Part shown: positions 11,415 through 20,664 of the stretch, piece after piece | Position numbering within the stretch: position 1 is the first letter of the stretch | Layout of the letters: every line of letters starts with the position of its first letter | DNA from: Liriodendron chinense | Taxonomy: Eukaryota > Streptophyta > Magnoliopsida > Magnoliales > Magnoliaceae | DNA: 64,000 bases | NCBI GenBank assembly: GCA_003013855.2 | Contig: ML058577.1 | Location: 310,001 to 374,000, forward strand | Reading direction: 5' to 3' | The notes under the pieces: model-generated | Seen by the model: only the letters and a program-made list of their open reading frames with translations | Told to the model about the DNA's origin: nothing | Database searches by the model: none | Program-made: the position numbers and the translations under genes

Positions 11415-11563
11415 TTGACTCGGTGGGTTGACTCGGTGTTTTGACTCGGTGGGTTGACTCTGTGATTTGACTCGGCGGGTTGACTCGGTGTTTTGACTCG
11501 ACGGGTTGACTCAGCGGGTTGACTCAATGGGTTAACTACGCGGGTTGACTCAGTGAGTTTGAC
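11415..11563 (-). promoter_or_regulatory. 13-bp minisatellite of W-box cores in U3
   Basis: TTGACT occurs on the plus strand at 11415, 11428, 11441, 11454, 11467, 11480, 11493, 11506, 11519, 11545 and 11558, an exact 13-bp period with one mutated unit (GTTAACT, 11532). Further TTGACT sites lie at 11578 and 11629. TTGAC[CT] is the known WRKY-binding W-box core. The array lies about 110-260 bp upstream of the minus-strand TATA box, in a position suited to an enhancer. Confidence 0.8.
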
Positions 11564-11774
11564 TTTTTTGGAATTTTTTGACTGGTTTTTCTTATGGGGG
11601 GTTCTTCAGGCTGATGCTTAGGGGCGAGTTGACTGGGTTCAGGCTTGAGTTGGGCTATGGATTGGGGCTTACAAGGGTGAGTTTGGCTGAGTTTGAACTT
11701 GGGATTTGGGGATACGGTCCTCCATTCATCCAACTATCTCTACCAACAGTGTAGCCGAAGGTGGGGTGTCTACA

Positions 11775-11788
11775 GATGCCCCTCTTTG
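11775..11788 (-). other. Polypurine tract
   Basis: The minus strand reads CAAAGAGGGGCATC immediately before the 3' LTR start TGTAGACACC. This is the expected plus-strand primer site for reverse transcription. Confidence 0.75.
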
Positions 11789-11839
11789 GCAAAGGTTGCG
11801 TGCAACCGAATGCCAAAGTGAGTGAACACCCCACTTCTG

Positions 11840-12750
11840 ACCCGGTCATTCATAGATCATGGTCTGAAATCTTTGCTTGCCTTTGCATCTGTGCCAGTTG
11901 ATCGTCTGAAAATCGATCACTCGCACATACCGTGAAAGTTTGGAGGAAACGTTGCGATTGTCCCTGCAGTTTGCTGCAACCTGGGTACCCAATCGCAACC
12001 CTTTCGTTCCCGATCGGTACTAACATCGGAAAGGTACAGTAGAGCCTCTGCGTCCGGAGTCTTACGAGGATACTGACCCTAAGATTGATTGTGATGTTTG
12101 ATGTTTTCCCGGATCACACTAGGAGTACTTGTTTCGCTTGACTGTCAAAGTGGTTAGATGCCCCATGTCATGTAGTCTTACAGGATTCTACTACGCCGAC
12201 TTGGACTCAGTCAAGGTACTTCAGGCATCCACGCCTAGGTATGTGCGGGTGGACTCTTTCCACCCGATCTGCTGGTTTTGATGCTTGGTTTGCAATTCAT
12301 TCTTTCCTAGATTGTGGTCTGAAATCTTTGTTGTCCTTTGTATCTCAGTCAGTTGATTGTTTGGAGATTGATAACTCGCACATACCGCGGGAGTTTGGAG
12401 AAAACGTTGCGATTGTCCCTGCAGTTTGCTGCAACCTGGGTACCCAATCGCAACCCTTCCATTCCCGATCGGTACTAACATCGAAAAGGTACAGCGGAGC
12501 CTCTACGTCGCTAATCTTACGAGGATACTGACCCTGTGACTGATTGTGTGATGTTTGATGTTTTCCCGGATCACTCCAGGAATACTTGTTTCGCTTGACT
12601 GTCAAAGTGGTTAGATGCCCTGCGTCATGTAGTCTTACGGGATTCTACTACGCCGACTTGGACTCAGTCAAGGTACTTCAGGCATCCACGTCTAGGTATG
12701 TGCGGGTGAACTCTTTCCACCCAATCTGCTGATTTTAATACCGTCTAGGT
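11840..12750. repeat. Two ~456-bp tandem units in the 3' region
   Basis: Blocks such as GGTCTGAAATCTTTG, TCGCACATACCG, GTTGCGATTGTCCCTGCAG and the CGCCGACTTGGACTCAGTC block occur twice, offset by about 456 bp (for example GCACATACC at 11922 and 12378). The first unit follows the polypurine tract almost directly. No coding frame is convincing. Confidence 0.8.
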
Positions 12751-14350
12751 TACAATTCATCGTTTCCACCTGTTCAAATGATTTCTTTGACCGAGCCTTT
12801 TGGCTTTCATCTTTTCGTATCTTGGCATGTGGTACGACCACACTGACACTGGCAGTTCAGTTTGACCGTACTTTGAGTGCATTGGATCTGATGGTCTCTG
12901 GGGAAACCGCGAGACATCGGATCTTATTTGATTTTTGCGTCGACTCCTACCCAGAGATATGGAAGATCTCCTGGTGTTTTGGAGGTAGAACGCTCTACTG
13001 GAAAATGTTTTTGGATTTTTGAAAAGATACCCACTCTGGGGAGTGATACTCCATGGGTTTTTTATTTGCAAATAGAAATATTTTTTATCTTTTTGAAATG
13101 GAAATCTGGTTTGCATGTGCCTCCACTAGGGATGCCTGTGGGGTCTTTAGCTAACCGACTTTTATTTTGAAAGCAGGTAAACATGATGATTGATGCGATG
13201 GATGCTGATGCATGGAGATGCGTATGTGATGATGGATGCATGGCTTGGCTCATTCTCTTTCAGTTTGATGATTTTGCTTTTGCTGGAGATGCAGAGAATT
13301 TTGAGCTTATTGCTTGCAGGGTTGTGCTTCCTTAGGGTTTTTCTTTTTTATACGAGCGTTTGGTCAGCGGTTTGGTCAAGATCCCGACCCGTGATCGATC
13401 AGGTCCATCGTCTCAAGATGCTGTTTCTTTGCTAATGAGAATGTACGAGGATATTATCCGACTTCAAGATGTTCTTCTGGGCATAAATGCGATTGAGACG
13501 GTGCTTGGTTGCCAGTTTTGGTCAAGATTCCAATTTGCGGGCGATTGGATCCGTCATCCCAAATTGTGAAGAGGGTGGAGTTCAAGACTCCTGAAGTGTA
13601 GTGCTGGGGGATAGTGACAATTTTTGTGATTTTTACAAATATGTGGTCCGAATCTTTACCTAAGTAGTCAGGATAGAGATCGGTTATTGAAAATCAAGGA
13701 AATATTTTTGTGATTTTTGAAATATTTTCTTTGAAAACGAGAGAAATATTTTTGTGATTTTGAAAGATGATTTTGTAATGTTTTGGTATTTTGTGGGATT
13801 TTTCTGAAATGCAGGGAAAAGGCATGGAATTTTCATCCATTTCCAGTTTCTATTGCTGGTAAGGCACTCGATCCATTTTATGTCAGCGAGCAAGACGAGT
13901 TTCACACAGTTAAGTGCTGTAGTTTTACATCTTCGGATGAGGAGATTTTGAGGGTTTTCAGTCAATACACCCACAAAGTTGCATGTTCCTCATGTGCAAT
14001 GCACATAGACCACGTATCGTCTGACGGACTCCTTCGGCCACAAAATGAGCCACATCCTCACATTTCCCTTAGTCAATCCAGTTTGGGGCCTTACGTTGCT
14101 CACAATTCCGTGAGGGTGCGCTCCACCTCCCAACAGCCTTAATTCCCTTCATGAGTTTTGGGAACAGGGAGCATCCGTCAGATTCAACAGCGACTTCCAA
14201 ATCAAGGTTGTTTATCACGGTGCGTTCAACACGAACATGATTGCGGGGTTCTGCCCGCCTCAGCCTTTACCTGTTTAAAAGATTCCGGACACCCGTACGA
14301 TCAACTGTCAGCCATGTCCGGAACAGGTTAGGAAAGAAAGCCCTCGAAAA
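12750..14350. other. Non-coding part of the gypsy 3' region
   Basis: Open frames here are short and resemble no family I know. The composition is T-rich with repeated TTTTGTGATTTTTGAAA-like phrases (13617-13790), which may be diverged relatives of the array that follows. No gene is called. Confidence 0.5.
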
Positions 14351-15735
14351 GTTAATCCCAGTGTAGTTTTAGGTCTTCAGACCACTGGGGATGAATTTGT
14401 GAACTTGATGGTGAATGAATTTTTTTTTGTTTTGAGAAAGTTCCAGTTTCCCACTCGAGTAATCGAGGTTGATGCTAGTTTGTATGGAAAGCTTGAAATC
14501 TTTTTGGTATTTTGGGAAATGATCCGGGTTATCAAACCTTGATCCTAGCGGTTGAGGCCGACGCCGGTTTTTTGTTGAAAGCAGGAAAAGGTCCCCCGAG
14601 AAATTAATCCCAGTGTAGTTTAAGGTCTTCGGACCACAAAACTGTACAAAACAGAGCAAACATATTTTTTTGTTTTGAAAAATGTCCGGAGTCGTCTGAT
14701 CTTGATGTGAGCAAACAAGACCGACACCGATTTTTATTGAAAATCTCTCGGGATGTCGATCCCGACGTAGTTTAAGGTCTTCGAACCCAAAACTGTACAA
14801 GAGAGCGTTGGAAATGTATATATATATTTTTTGTGATTTTTTGAAAAATGTCCAGTGTTGTCGGATCTTGACTCGAGCAATCAAAACCGATGCCGGCTTT
14901 TATTGAAAATCTCTCGGGATGTTGATCCCGACGTAGTTTAAGGTCTTTGGACCCAAAACTGTACAAGAGGGAAGACACATTTTTTTCATTTTTTGGAAAA
15001 TGTCCGGTGTCAGCGGATCTTGATTCGAACGATCCAGACTGCTACTGGTTTTTATTTAAAAAATCCCTCGGGGTCTTGATCCCGACGTAGTATAAGGTCT
15101 TCGGACCAAGAACTGTACAAACTGAATATACACTCTTTTTTGTGATTTTTCGAAATGATCCAGGTCATCAGATCTTGGCCTGAACGACTGAGATCGATGC
15201 TGGTTTTTATTAAAATCCCTCGGGATATTGATCCCGACGTAGTTTAAGGTCTTCGGACCACAAAACTGTACAAAACAGAGCAAACATATTTTTTTTATTT
15301 TTGAAAAATGTCCGGTGTCAGCGGATCTTGATTCGAACGATCCAGACTGCTACCGGTTTTTATTGAAAATCTCTCGGGATGTCGATCCCGACGTAGTTTA
15401 AGGTCTTCGGACCATAAAACTGTACAAACAGAGCAAACGTATTTTTTTTGTTTTTTGGAAAATGTCCGGAGTCATCTGATCTTGATGTGAGCAAACAAGA
15501 ACGACACCGGCTTTTATTGAAAATCTCTCGGGATGTTGATCCCGACGTAGTTTAAGGTCTTCAGACCAAATTTTTATACAAGCTGAACATACATTCTTTT
15601 TTGTGATTTTTTGAAATTATCCAGGTCATCAGATCTTGGCCTGAACGATTGGGATCGATGCTGGTTTTTATTAAAATCCCTCGAGATATTGATCACGACG
15701 TAGTTTAAGGTCTCCGGACCATAAAACTGTATAAG
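14350..15735. repeat. ~152-bp tandem array in the gypsy 3' region
   Basis: About nine diverged units each contain CTCTCGGGATGTTGATCCCG, CGTAGTTTAAGGTCTTCGGA, an ACTGTACAA box, a T-run and a GTCCGGTGTCAGCGGATCTT-like box. The CGTAGT box recurs near 14614, 14766, 14931, 15085, 15237, 15390, 15545 and 15700, so the period is about 152 bp (one step about 166). Tandem arrays in the 3' untranslated region are a known feature of Tat/Ogre elements and a known source of satellites. Confidence 0.88.
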
Positions 15736-18270
15736 GCCGTAACAATCAAAGTGGGAGATTCCGGGGATTCTTCTTAGAATGGTTCAGATCATCTGGTCAT
15801 GCCTTTGGATGGTTGAGATCACTGTTTGACCAAGTCAATTCTTTTTCTTTTTTCTTAAAAATTCCATGTAACTTTTTCCACATCATCAAGCCAATTTCTC
15901 ACAAGATGAGATTTTGGTGAGATTGTTTACTTTTTCTCACCATTCTCTTCCATCACTTCATTCTTACAAGGAGGTACAAGATTCACTTGCATCCACCCTT
16001 CCCAATGAGGAGTTCTTCCCAAGGAGAGAGGGTGAGAAGTCGTTTCAAATAGGTGGGAGGGAGGACGGCCCCCTGGGCGCCGCCCGGACCGTCTCTGCCC
16101 ACTGGTTTTTCCAGTGGGTCGGGTAAAGGGGTGCACTCCCCTTTTCTATATAACATGGGGCACTCTTGCCCCCTCCAACGTGCAATCTCTCTTCCTTCCC
16201 TCTCATACTCTCTCTTTCTTCAAGTTTTTTTCTCTCTCTTGGTGGTTCTTTGCTTCTCTCAAGAGGTGGGCCTTAGTGAAGCTTTGGGACAGCAAGGTGG
16301 TCCCCCTTTGGTGATTGGTAAAGGTATGGACCACTCCCTTTCTCTCTTGTCTTTTCCCTCCTTCATTATCTCTTCTTATGACTCTTTTCTTTTTCCATGT
16401 AGCTATTCCAAAAGGAGTGAAGGTGGGCCCAAGTATTTTTGGCCATTTTCTAGATCTCAAATCTCTTTTAAAGGAGGTGCATAGAGAAGGACATTGCAAG
16501 CTTCCTTTTCATTCTTTCTTTTCTTCTTTCACACTCCCTTCATGTGTATGTAAAGGGTAATTTTGCCATGTCCATCAAGTGTGCATGGCAACATATCCTA
16601 TTTTTTTTCATGGGAGTTGGGCCTCTTTTCATATGTATCAAATGGGCTTAAAGTGAAGTTATGGCCCTTGGTGTATTTGATGGTCCCAATGCTTCATTTT
16701 GGGCTCCCTCATGCTTTCCTGCCCTTGTCATTTTTCCTTAAAGCTCTTCTTTTCTTTTCCATCTTCTTTTCAAGGTTTGGGCCCATGAGAATGGTGGGGC
16801 CTATCTCAAGCTTTGGGCTCATGGGGTTCACTTTGGGTGGCCCCATCTTTCTTCACATGTAAATGGACAAAAGTGACTAGCCCATTCTTCACTTGGATCT
16901 CAAGTGGGCTAGATTCCTTAGTTGGGCCTTTATAGACAAGTGGCCCAAATCTGCCACCATCTCTTGATTATGATGTACATCCTTTTGTACAAAGTGTGGT
17001 GGGCCCCTTGGAATTCCTCCATGTAGATGGGCTTTTGGGCATTCTTTAAAACTTGGATATTTCTTTGGGCCATGTGTGCACCACTACACTTTGTGCATGT
17101 AGGATTCTTTTCTTTCATGTCTTTTCTTTGGATGGATGGAGTACTTAAGTTACTTGATCATCTATAAGTCCTATGAGTGAGTTGTTTCAACAATCTCACT
17201 AAGTTCAAATGGTTTTTTTCTTGTGGTAGGAAAATGGTTTCCAAGGGTTTCCTTTAATGTCATCAATCTCAAATGGATGATTCCTCTTCAAGTGAGCTAT
17301 CCATGCAACCCTAGCTCCTTGAACTTCCTTTGGGGTGCTTGGTGGGTCATCTACCATCATTCTCAAATATGACTGATTTTTCTTTCAATTTGTGAGAAGG
17401 AATGATACCCATAAGTTGCCCAATTTTGTCCCATGCTTTGGGACATTTTGGATTTTGATCTTCAAGTGGGCTATGTATACCATTCTTAGCCATTTTCATG
17501 ATGGTTGGGTGACTCATCAAGCCATGCCCTCTTGTGCTCAAATGGTCCCCCTTTTTGGTAAAGAAATTGGTGCACATAAGTTGCCCAAACTTGTCCTTAC
17601 ATGGACATCTCCAACTTTGGTTCTTCATGTGGGCTATGTGCATCCAATTTTTACCATTAGCTTCTTTGATTTATATGCTTGTGGGTAGACCGCCATGTTG
17701 TACTCTCATAGTCAAAACTTTCATCAAAATGGTGCACATAGGGATGCCCATGGTTAACCCATGAATGGGTCCTCATGTTTTTTTTAAGTGGGCTATGTGC
17801 TCCTTTCACCATTGAGGTGAGGCATTTGGGTTGCTCTTGGGGACCCATTTCCTTTCTATTCCCCACTTGTCCATGTACATGTGTAAAAAGATGGAAACAT
17901 CTTAAGTGAGAATCATGGACTTGGCATAAAAAGTGGATCAATCCTTGGCCACATATGGACTTTGAAGAGGGATTTCTCATGTGAAGTAGGATTCTTATCC
18001 CTTGTTGATCTCATGACACTTGAGTGCATTTGTTGTTCAAAGTATGTCCTTGGATGATGGACTTTCTTTGCCTAAGGCATGGCATGCAACCTTCTTTAAG
18101 GTGGGCCTTGCTTTCTCTAATGGGCCTAACACATATCCTAAGTAACACATGGATTTGGACTTTGGATTTTGCATTTGAATGTGAGTCCAATCCCATGGGT
18201 TTCCTGGATGATAATTTGGATTTTAACGGGTAAGGGATAGAGACTTACCTTGCCGAGCTTGTAGGATTCA
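15736..18270. other. Gypsy 3' region upstream of the antisense gene
   Basis: T/C-rich sequence with many short frames but no recognisable protein. From about 16400 to 18000 phrases such as CAAGTGGGCTATGTG, GCACATAAGTTGCCCAA and CATGTGGGC recur irregularly. It holds the candidate plus-strand promoter at 16063-16153. Confidence 0.4.
16063..16153 (+). promoter_or_regulatory. Candidate antisense promoter: two hairpins plus TATA
   Basis: A GC block GGACGGCCCCCTG...GCCGCCCGGACC (16062-16090) resembles the LTR U3 hairpin. It is followed by a perfect hairpin CCCACTGG-TTTTT-CCAGTGGG (16098-16118) and a TATA box CTATATAA (16146-16153). It points towards the antisense PMD-like gene at 18271, about 2.1 kb downstream, so a long leader or an upstream exon would be required. 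The promoter role is inference. Confidence 0.4.
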
Positions 18271-19763
18271 ATGGCGGACGGTACAAGAGGACGTCGAGTG
18301 ATTGATGAGAATGATCCTGCCTTCATCATCCGCCGAGGGGCCCATATGTGTTCTTTGGCTAAAGAGCATCAACCTCTTCCCGCCATCAAGGGTTGAGGTA
18401 CCAGAGACCACTGGGACAACTGGATGCAACACCCACAGCCTTTACTTGAACGAGTATTGGCTGACACTCCTTTTGCTGGCCTCCTTACCTTACGCTTTCA
18501 TAACAACAGTGCCAATCGCATGATGCTCGAGGCTCTTTGCGAAAGGTGGCGGGATGAGACCCACACCTTTCAACTCCCTTGTGGCGAATGAGGAATAACT
18601 CCCCTGGATATTTATATGCAAATTGGCTTTCCATTTCATGGGGCAGTTGTTCCTCAAGTCAGCTCTCTTGCTCCCATCACTTCCACTAACTGGCTACGAC
18701 TTGTTGGTGATGTCCCGCCCGAAGATGAATTCCAAGGCCAGCAAGTAAAGATGCGATGGTTCTACAACACTTTTGCCTCCGTCACCCCCACTACCGAGCT
18801 AGAGGCCCTCCATAAAGCACGGGCCATGATTACTTATGCCTTCGGGTCTTTCCTTCTCTGCCACGCAAATGAGAGGGTCGATCCTAAATTTCTTCGCTTG
18901 GTTGGGGATCTTCACCACCCCTACAATTGGAACGGGGCTATCCTGACTCATATTTTCAGGGTCTAGATAAAACCAGTCGGAATAGTCGGTCCTACACAGG
19001 TTTCTGGCCTGTCGTTGAGGTACTTCTTCTTTCTCCTTTCTTGGAGACATTTACCCTCTTCCTCTTTCTAATTATTAGGTGTGCCCTTGTCCAGACTTGC
19101 TTTTATGACCATTTTCCCCATCTCGCGCCGAGGATGCGGGACGACATTGAGCCATCTTTGTATCGCCACATGTACTGGCATTAACAAAACCGTCAATGGA
19201 ACTCTCGAGTCTCTGGGGACAACTGGCGTGCTGACATAGACGGATTGACCGTCGAAGATGTAAGTATCTTGCTTTCCTTATCTCTCGTGCTGTACTGTAA
19301 TTGATCTTGATGATCTCCCTTCTTGTAGCTTGGTCGGATGCCATACGCCAACTTTCCACTCTACTACACCCCTTAGCGTGTGGAGACCTATGATGCTTCA
19401 TGCCTCCGGATCATGCTTTCTGACGCTGAATCATTTCAGTGGTATCTGGGTGAGAGGCTGCTTCAACAGATTACCGGAGTGGCCAGAGTCCCTTGTTCTG
19501 CACCTCCTCCAGCTGCTCAGATCCCAGTTGATGAGATAACTGACGCTCTTGTGGGCCAGTCCGGGTTTCGTTTCACGATCCCGGATCGCGATTATGATGA
19601 GTGGTACTTGCTGTATGGCCAGGGGCCTCTACTTCCTCCGCTCTATGTTCTTGGGGGCCGTCGCAGATATGCTGGAGGCTCGGTGACAGCTCCTTTGATG
19701 GATCTTCATCGTCGAGAGCGGGACGAGATAAGGGACGATGACGACTATGTTGGTGACCTGTAG
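18271..19763 (+). pseudogene. Antisense extra gene 1 of the gypsy element, PMD-like
   Basis: A protein-like frame runs opposite to gag-pol. ATG at 18271 opens MADGTRGRRVIDENDPAFII. The PMD signature LCERWRDETHTFQLPCGE lies at about 18535-18589, followed by ITPLDIYMQIGFPF, then GFWPVVE near 19000 and FYDHFPHLAPR near 19100. An intron with a strong donor GTAAGT lies at 19260-19328 and restores phase 0; another likely intron is 19020-19078. The last exon (19329-19763) ends in an acidic tail, DEIRDDDDYVGDL. In-frame TGA codons at about 18388 and 18589, a one-base loss near 18960 and a TAG near 19374 make it a pseudogene. Plant mobile domain proteins are known both as host genes (MAIN/MAIL type) and as antisense ORFs in Tat retroelements; which function applies here is unknown. 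Confidence 0.75.
19260..19328 (+). other. Intron of antisense gene 1
   Basis: GTAAGT donor and TTCTTGTAG acceptor. Splicing joins VED to LGRMPYANF in one frame, which is why the plus strand is taken as the coding strand. Confidence 0.7.
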
Positions 19764-19920
19764 CTTGCTTTTGTATTCAACTTACTTGATGTATGACCTT
19801 CTTCTTTTGGCTTTTACCTTCTTCTATATAAAAATCTTCTGAATGAATATACGATCTTTGACTTGTCTCAAATTCCTTGATGATGTCTGGATGCTTTGAC
19901 TGGAGACTTCTTAATTGCAT

Positions 19921-20099
19921 GGATGATGACTTGAATGGCTCAGATCGCTGGATTTGGCATTGTGGGCCCACTTGAGACCTCGGCTTTACTTTGGAGCACC
20001 TCTTCTTGATGATTTGCGAGGCTAAGAAGGCTTCTCATGGTGTGGATGATGACTTGAACGGCTTAGATCACTGGATTTGGCATTGTGGGCCCACTTGAT
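19921..20099. repeat. 55-bp block repeated 123 bp apart
   Basis: GGATGATGACTTGAATGGCT through GTGGGCCCACTTGA occurs at 19921 and, with four changes, at 20044. It lies in the spacer between the two antisense genes (19764-20664), which otherwise holds no gene. Confidence 0.75.
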
Positions 20100-20453
20100 G
20101 ATCAGATCTTAGATTCTGGCCCTTCTCTTGATGATCGGGCCTTTGATCTTGCTATTTGATTGCTCATGTAGGTTCTTCCATGGTTTAGATCATGATGATT
20201 TAGTCTTTGAATGACTCGGATTGCTTGTGGCCCCCTCTTGATCATCTTTCCCTCTCTTTGACTTGATCAGACCCATTCTGGCCGCAATGCTTCGTGATTG
20301 GACCGATGGGGTACCTTCCAAATGATCTTGATCAATCTCAATCGAAATCTGGAATCGATTGGAGCCTTGGGCAGCCCTCAGGGTGCCATCTGCTGATGTG
20401 GACTGTCAGCCTCACTACCAAGAACCATGAAGCCAATCCGACGGAGAGAGGGG

Positions 20454-20490
20454 GAGCGCGTCCGTACGAGCGGCCCAGAGCGGGCCGCCC
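20454..20490 (+). promoter_or_regulatory. GC-rich hairpin upstream of antisense gene 2
   Basis: The hairpin GCGGCCC-AGAGC-GGGCCGC (20470-20488) is preceded by GGAGCGCGTCCGTACGA. This parallels the minus-strand LTR U3 sequence GGAGCATCCGTACGG followed by its own GCGGCCC...GGGCCGC hairpin. Relative to transcription the orientation is the same as in the LTR. No TATA box is evident downstream, so its role is uncertain. Confidence 0.5.
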
Positions 20491-20664
20491 AAGGCTCGCC
20501 TCTTGTGCGGCCTGAGCTGGCTCGGGTTCGGACATTCTCTGTTGTCCGCTGCCCTTGTCCCTACCTGCTTTGTACGTCCAGGTTTGATTTCAACCGTGAA
20601 TCTTTTTTTTGTCTCCTCTTTCCTTCTCCTTTTGTCTTCTTCTTGGTTTGTCCTTTCTTGGGCA

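Larger units (their letters stand above)
10261..11774 (-). repeat. 3' LTR of the giant gypsy element
   Basis: This copy is near-identical along its length to 40270-41770. On the minus strand it begins TGTAGACACCCCACC at 11774 and ends ...GGGTCCACA at 10261. It contains a W-box minisatellite (11415-11563), a GC hairpin (11335-11357), a TATA box (11292-11302) and a 146-bp internal duplication (about 10711-11002). A 195-codon open frame crosses it on the minus strand with a counterpart in the other LTR, but it spans the promoter and is not called a gene. Confidence 0.95.

Noticed and set aside
14350..15735. Regularly spaced repeats as a possible CRISPR array
   Set aside because: Units are ~152 bp, diverged along their whole length and tandem, with no conserved short repeat separated by unique spacers. 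The context is a plant retroelement.
16053..16499. Overlapping frames of 98-143 codons on both strands
   Set aside because: Low-complexity T/C-rich translation with no domain, lying across the candidate promoter hairpins and TATA box.
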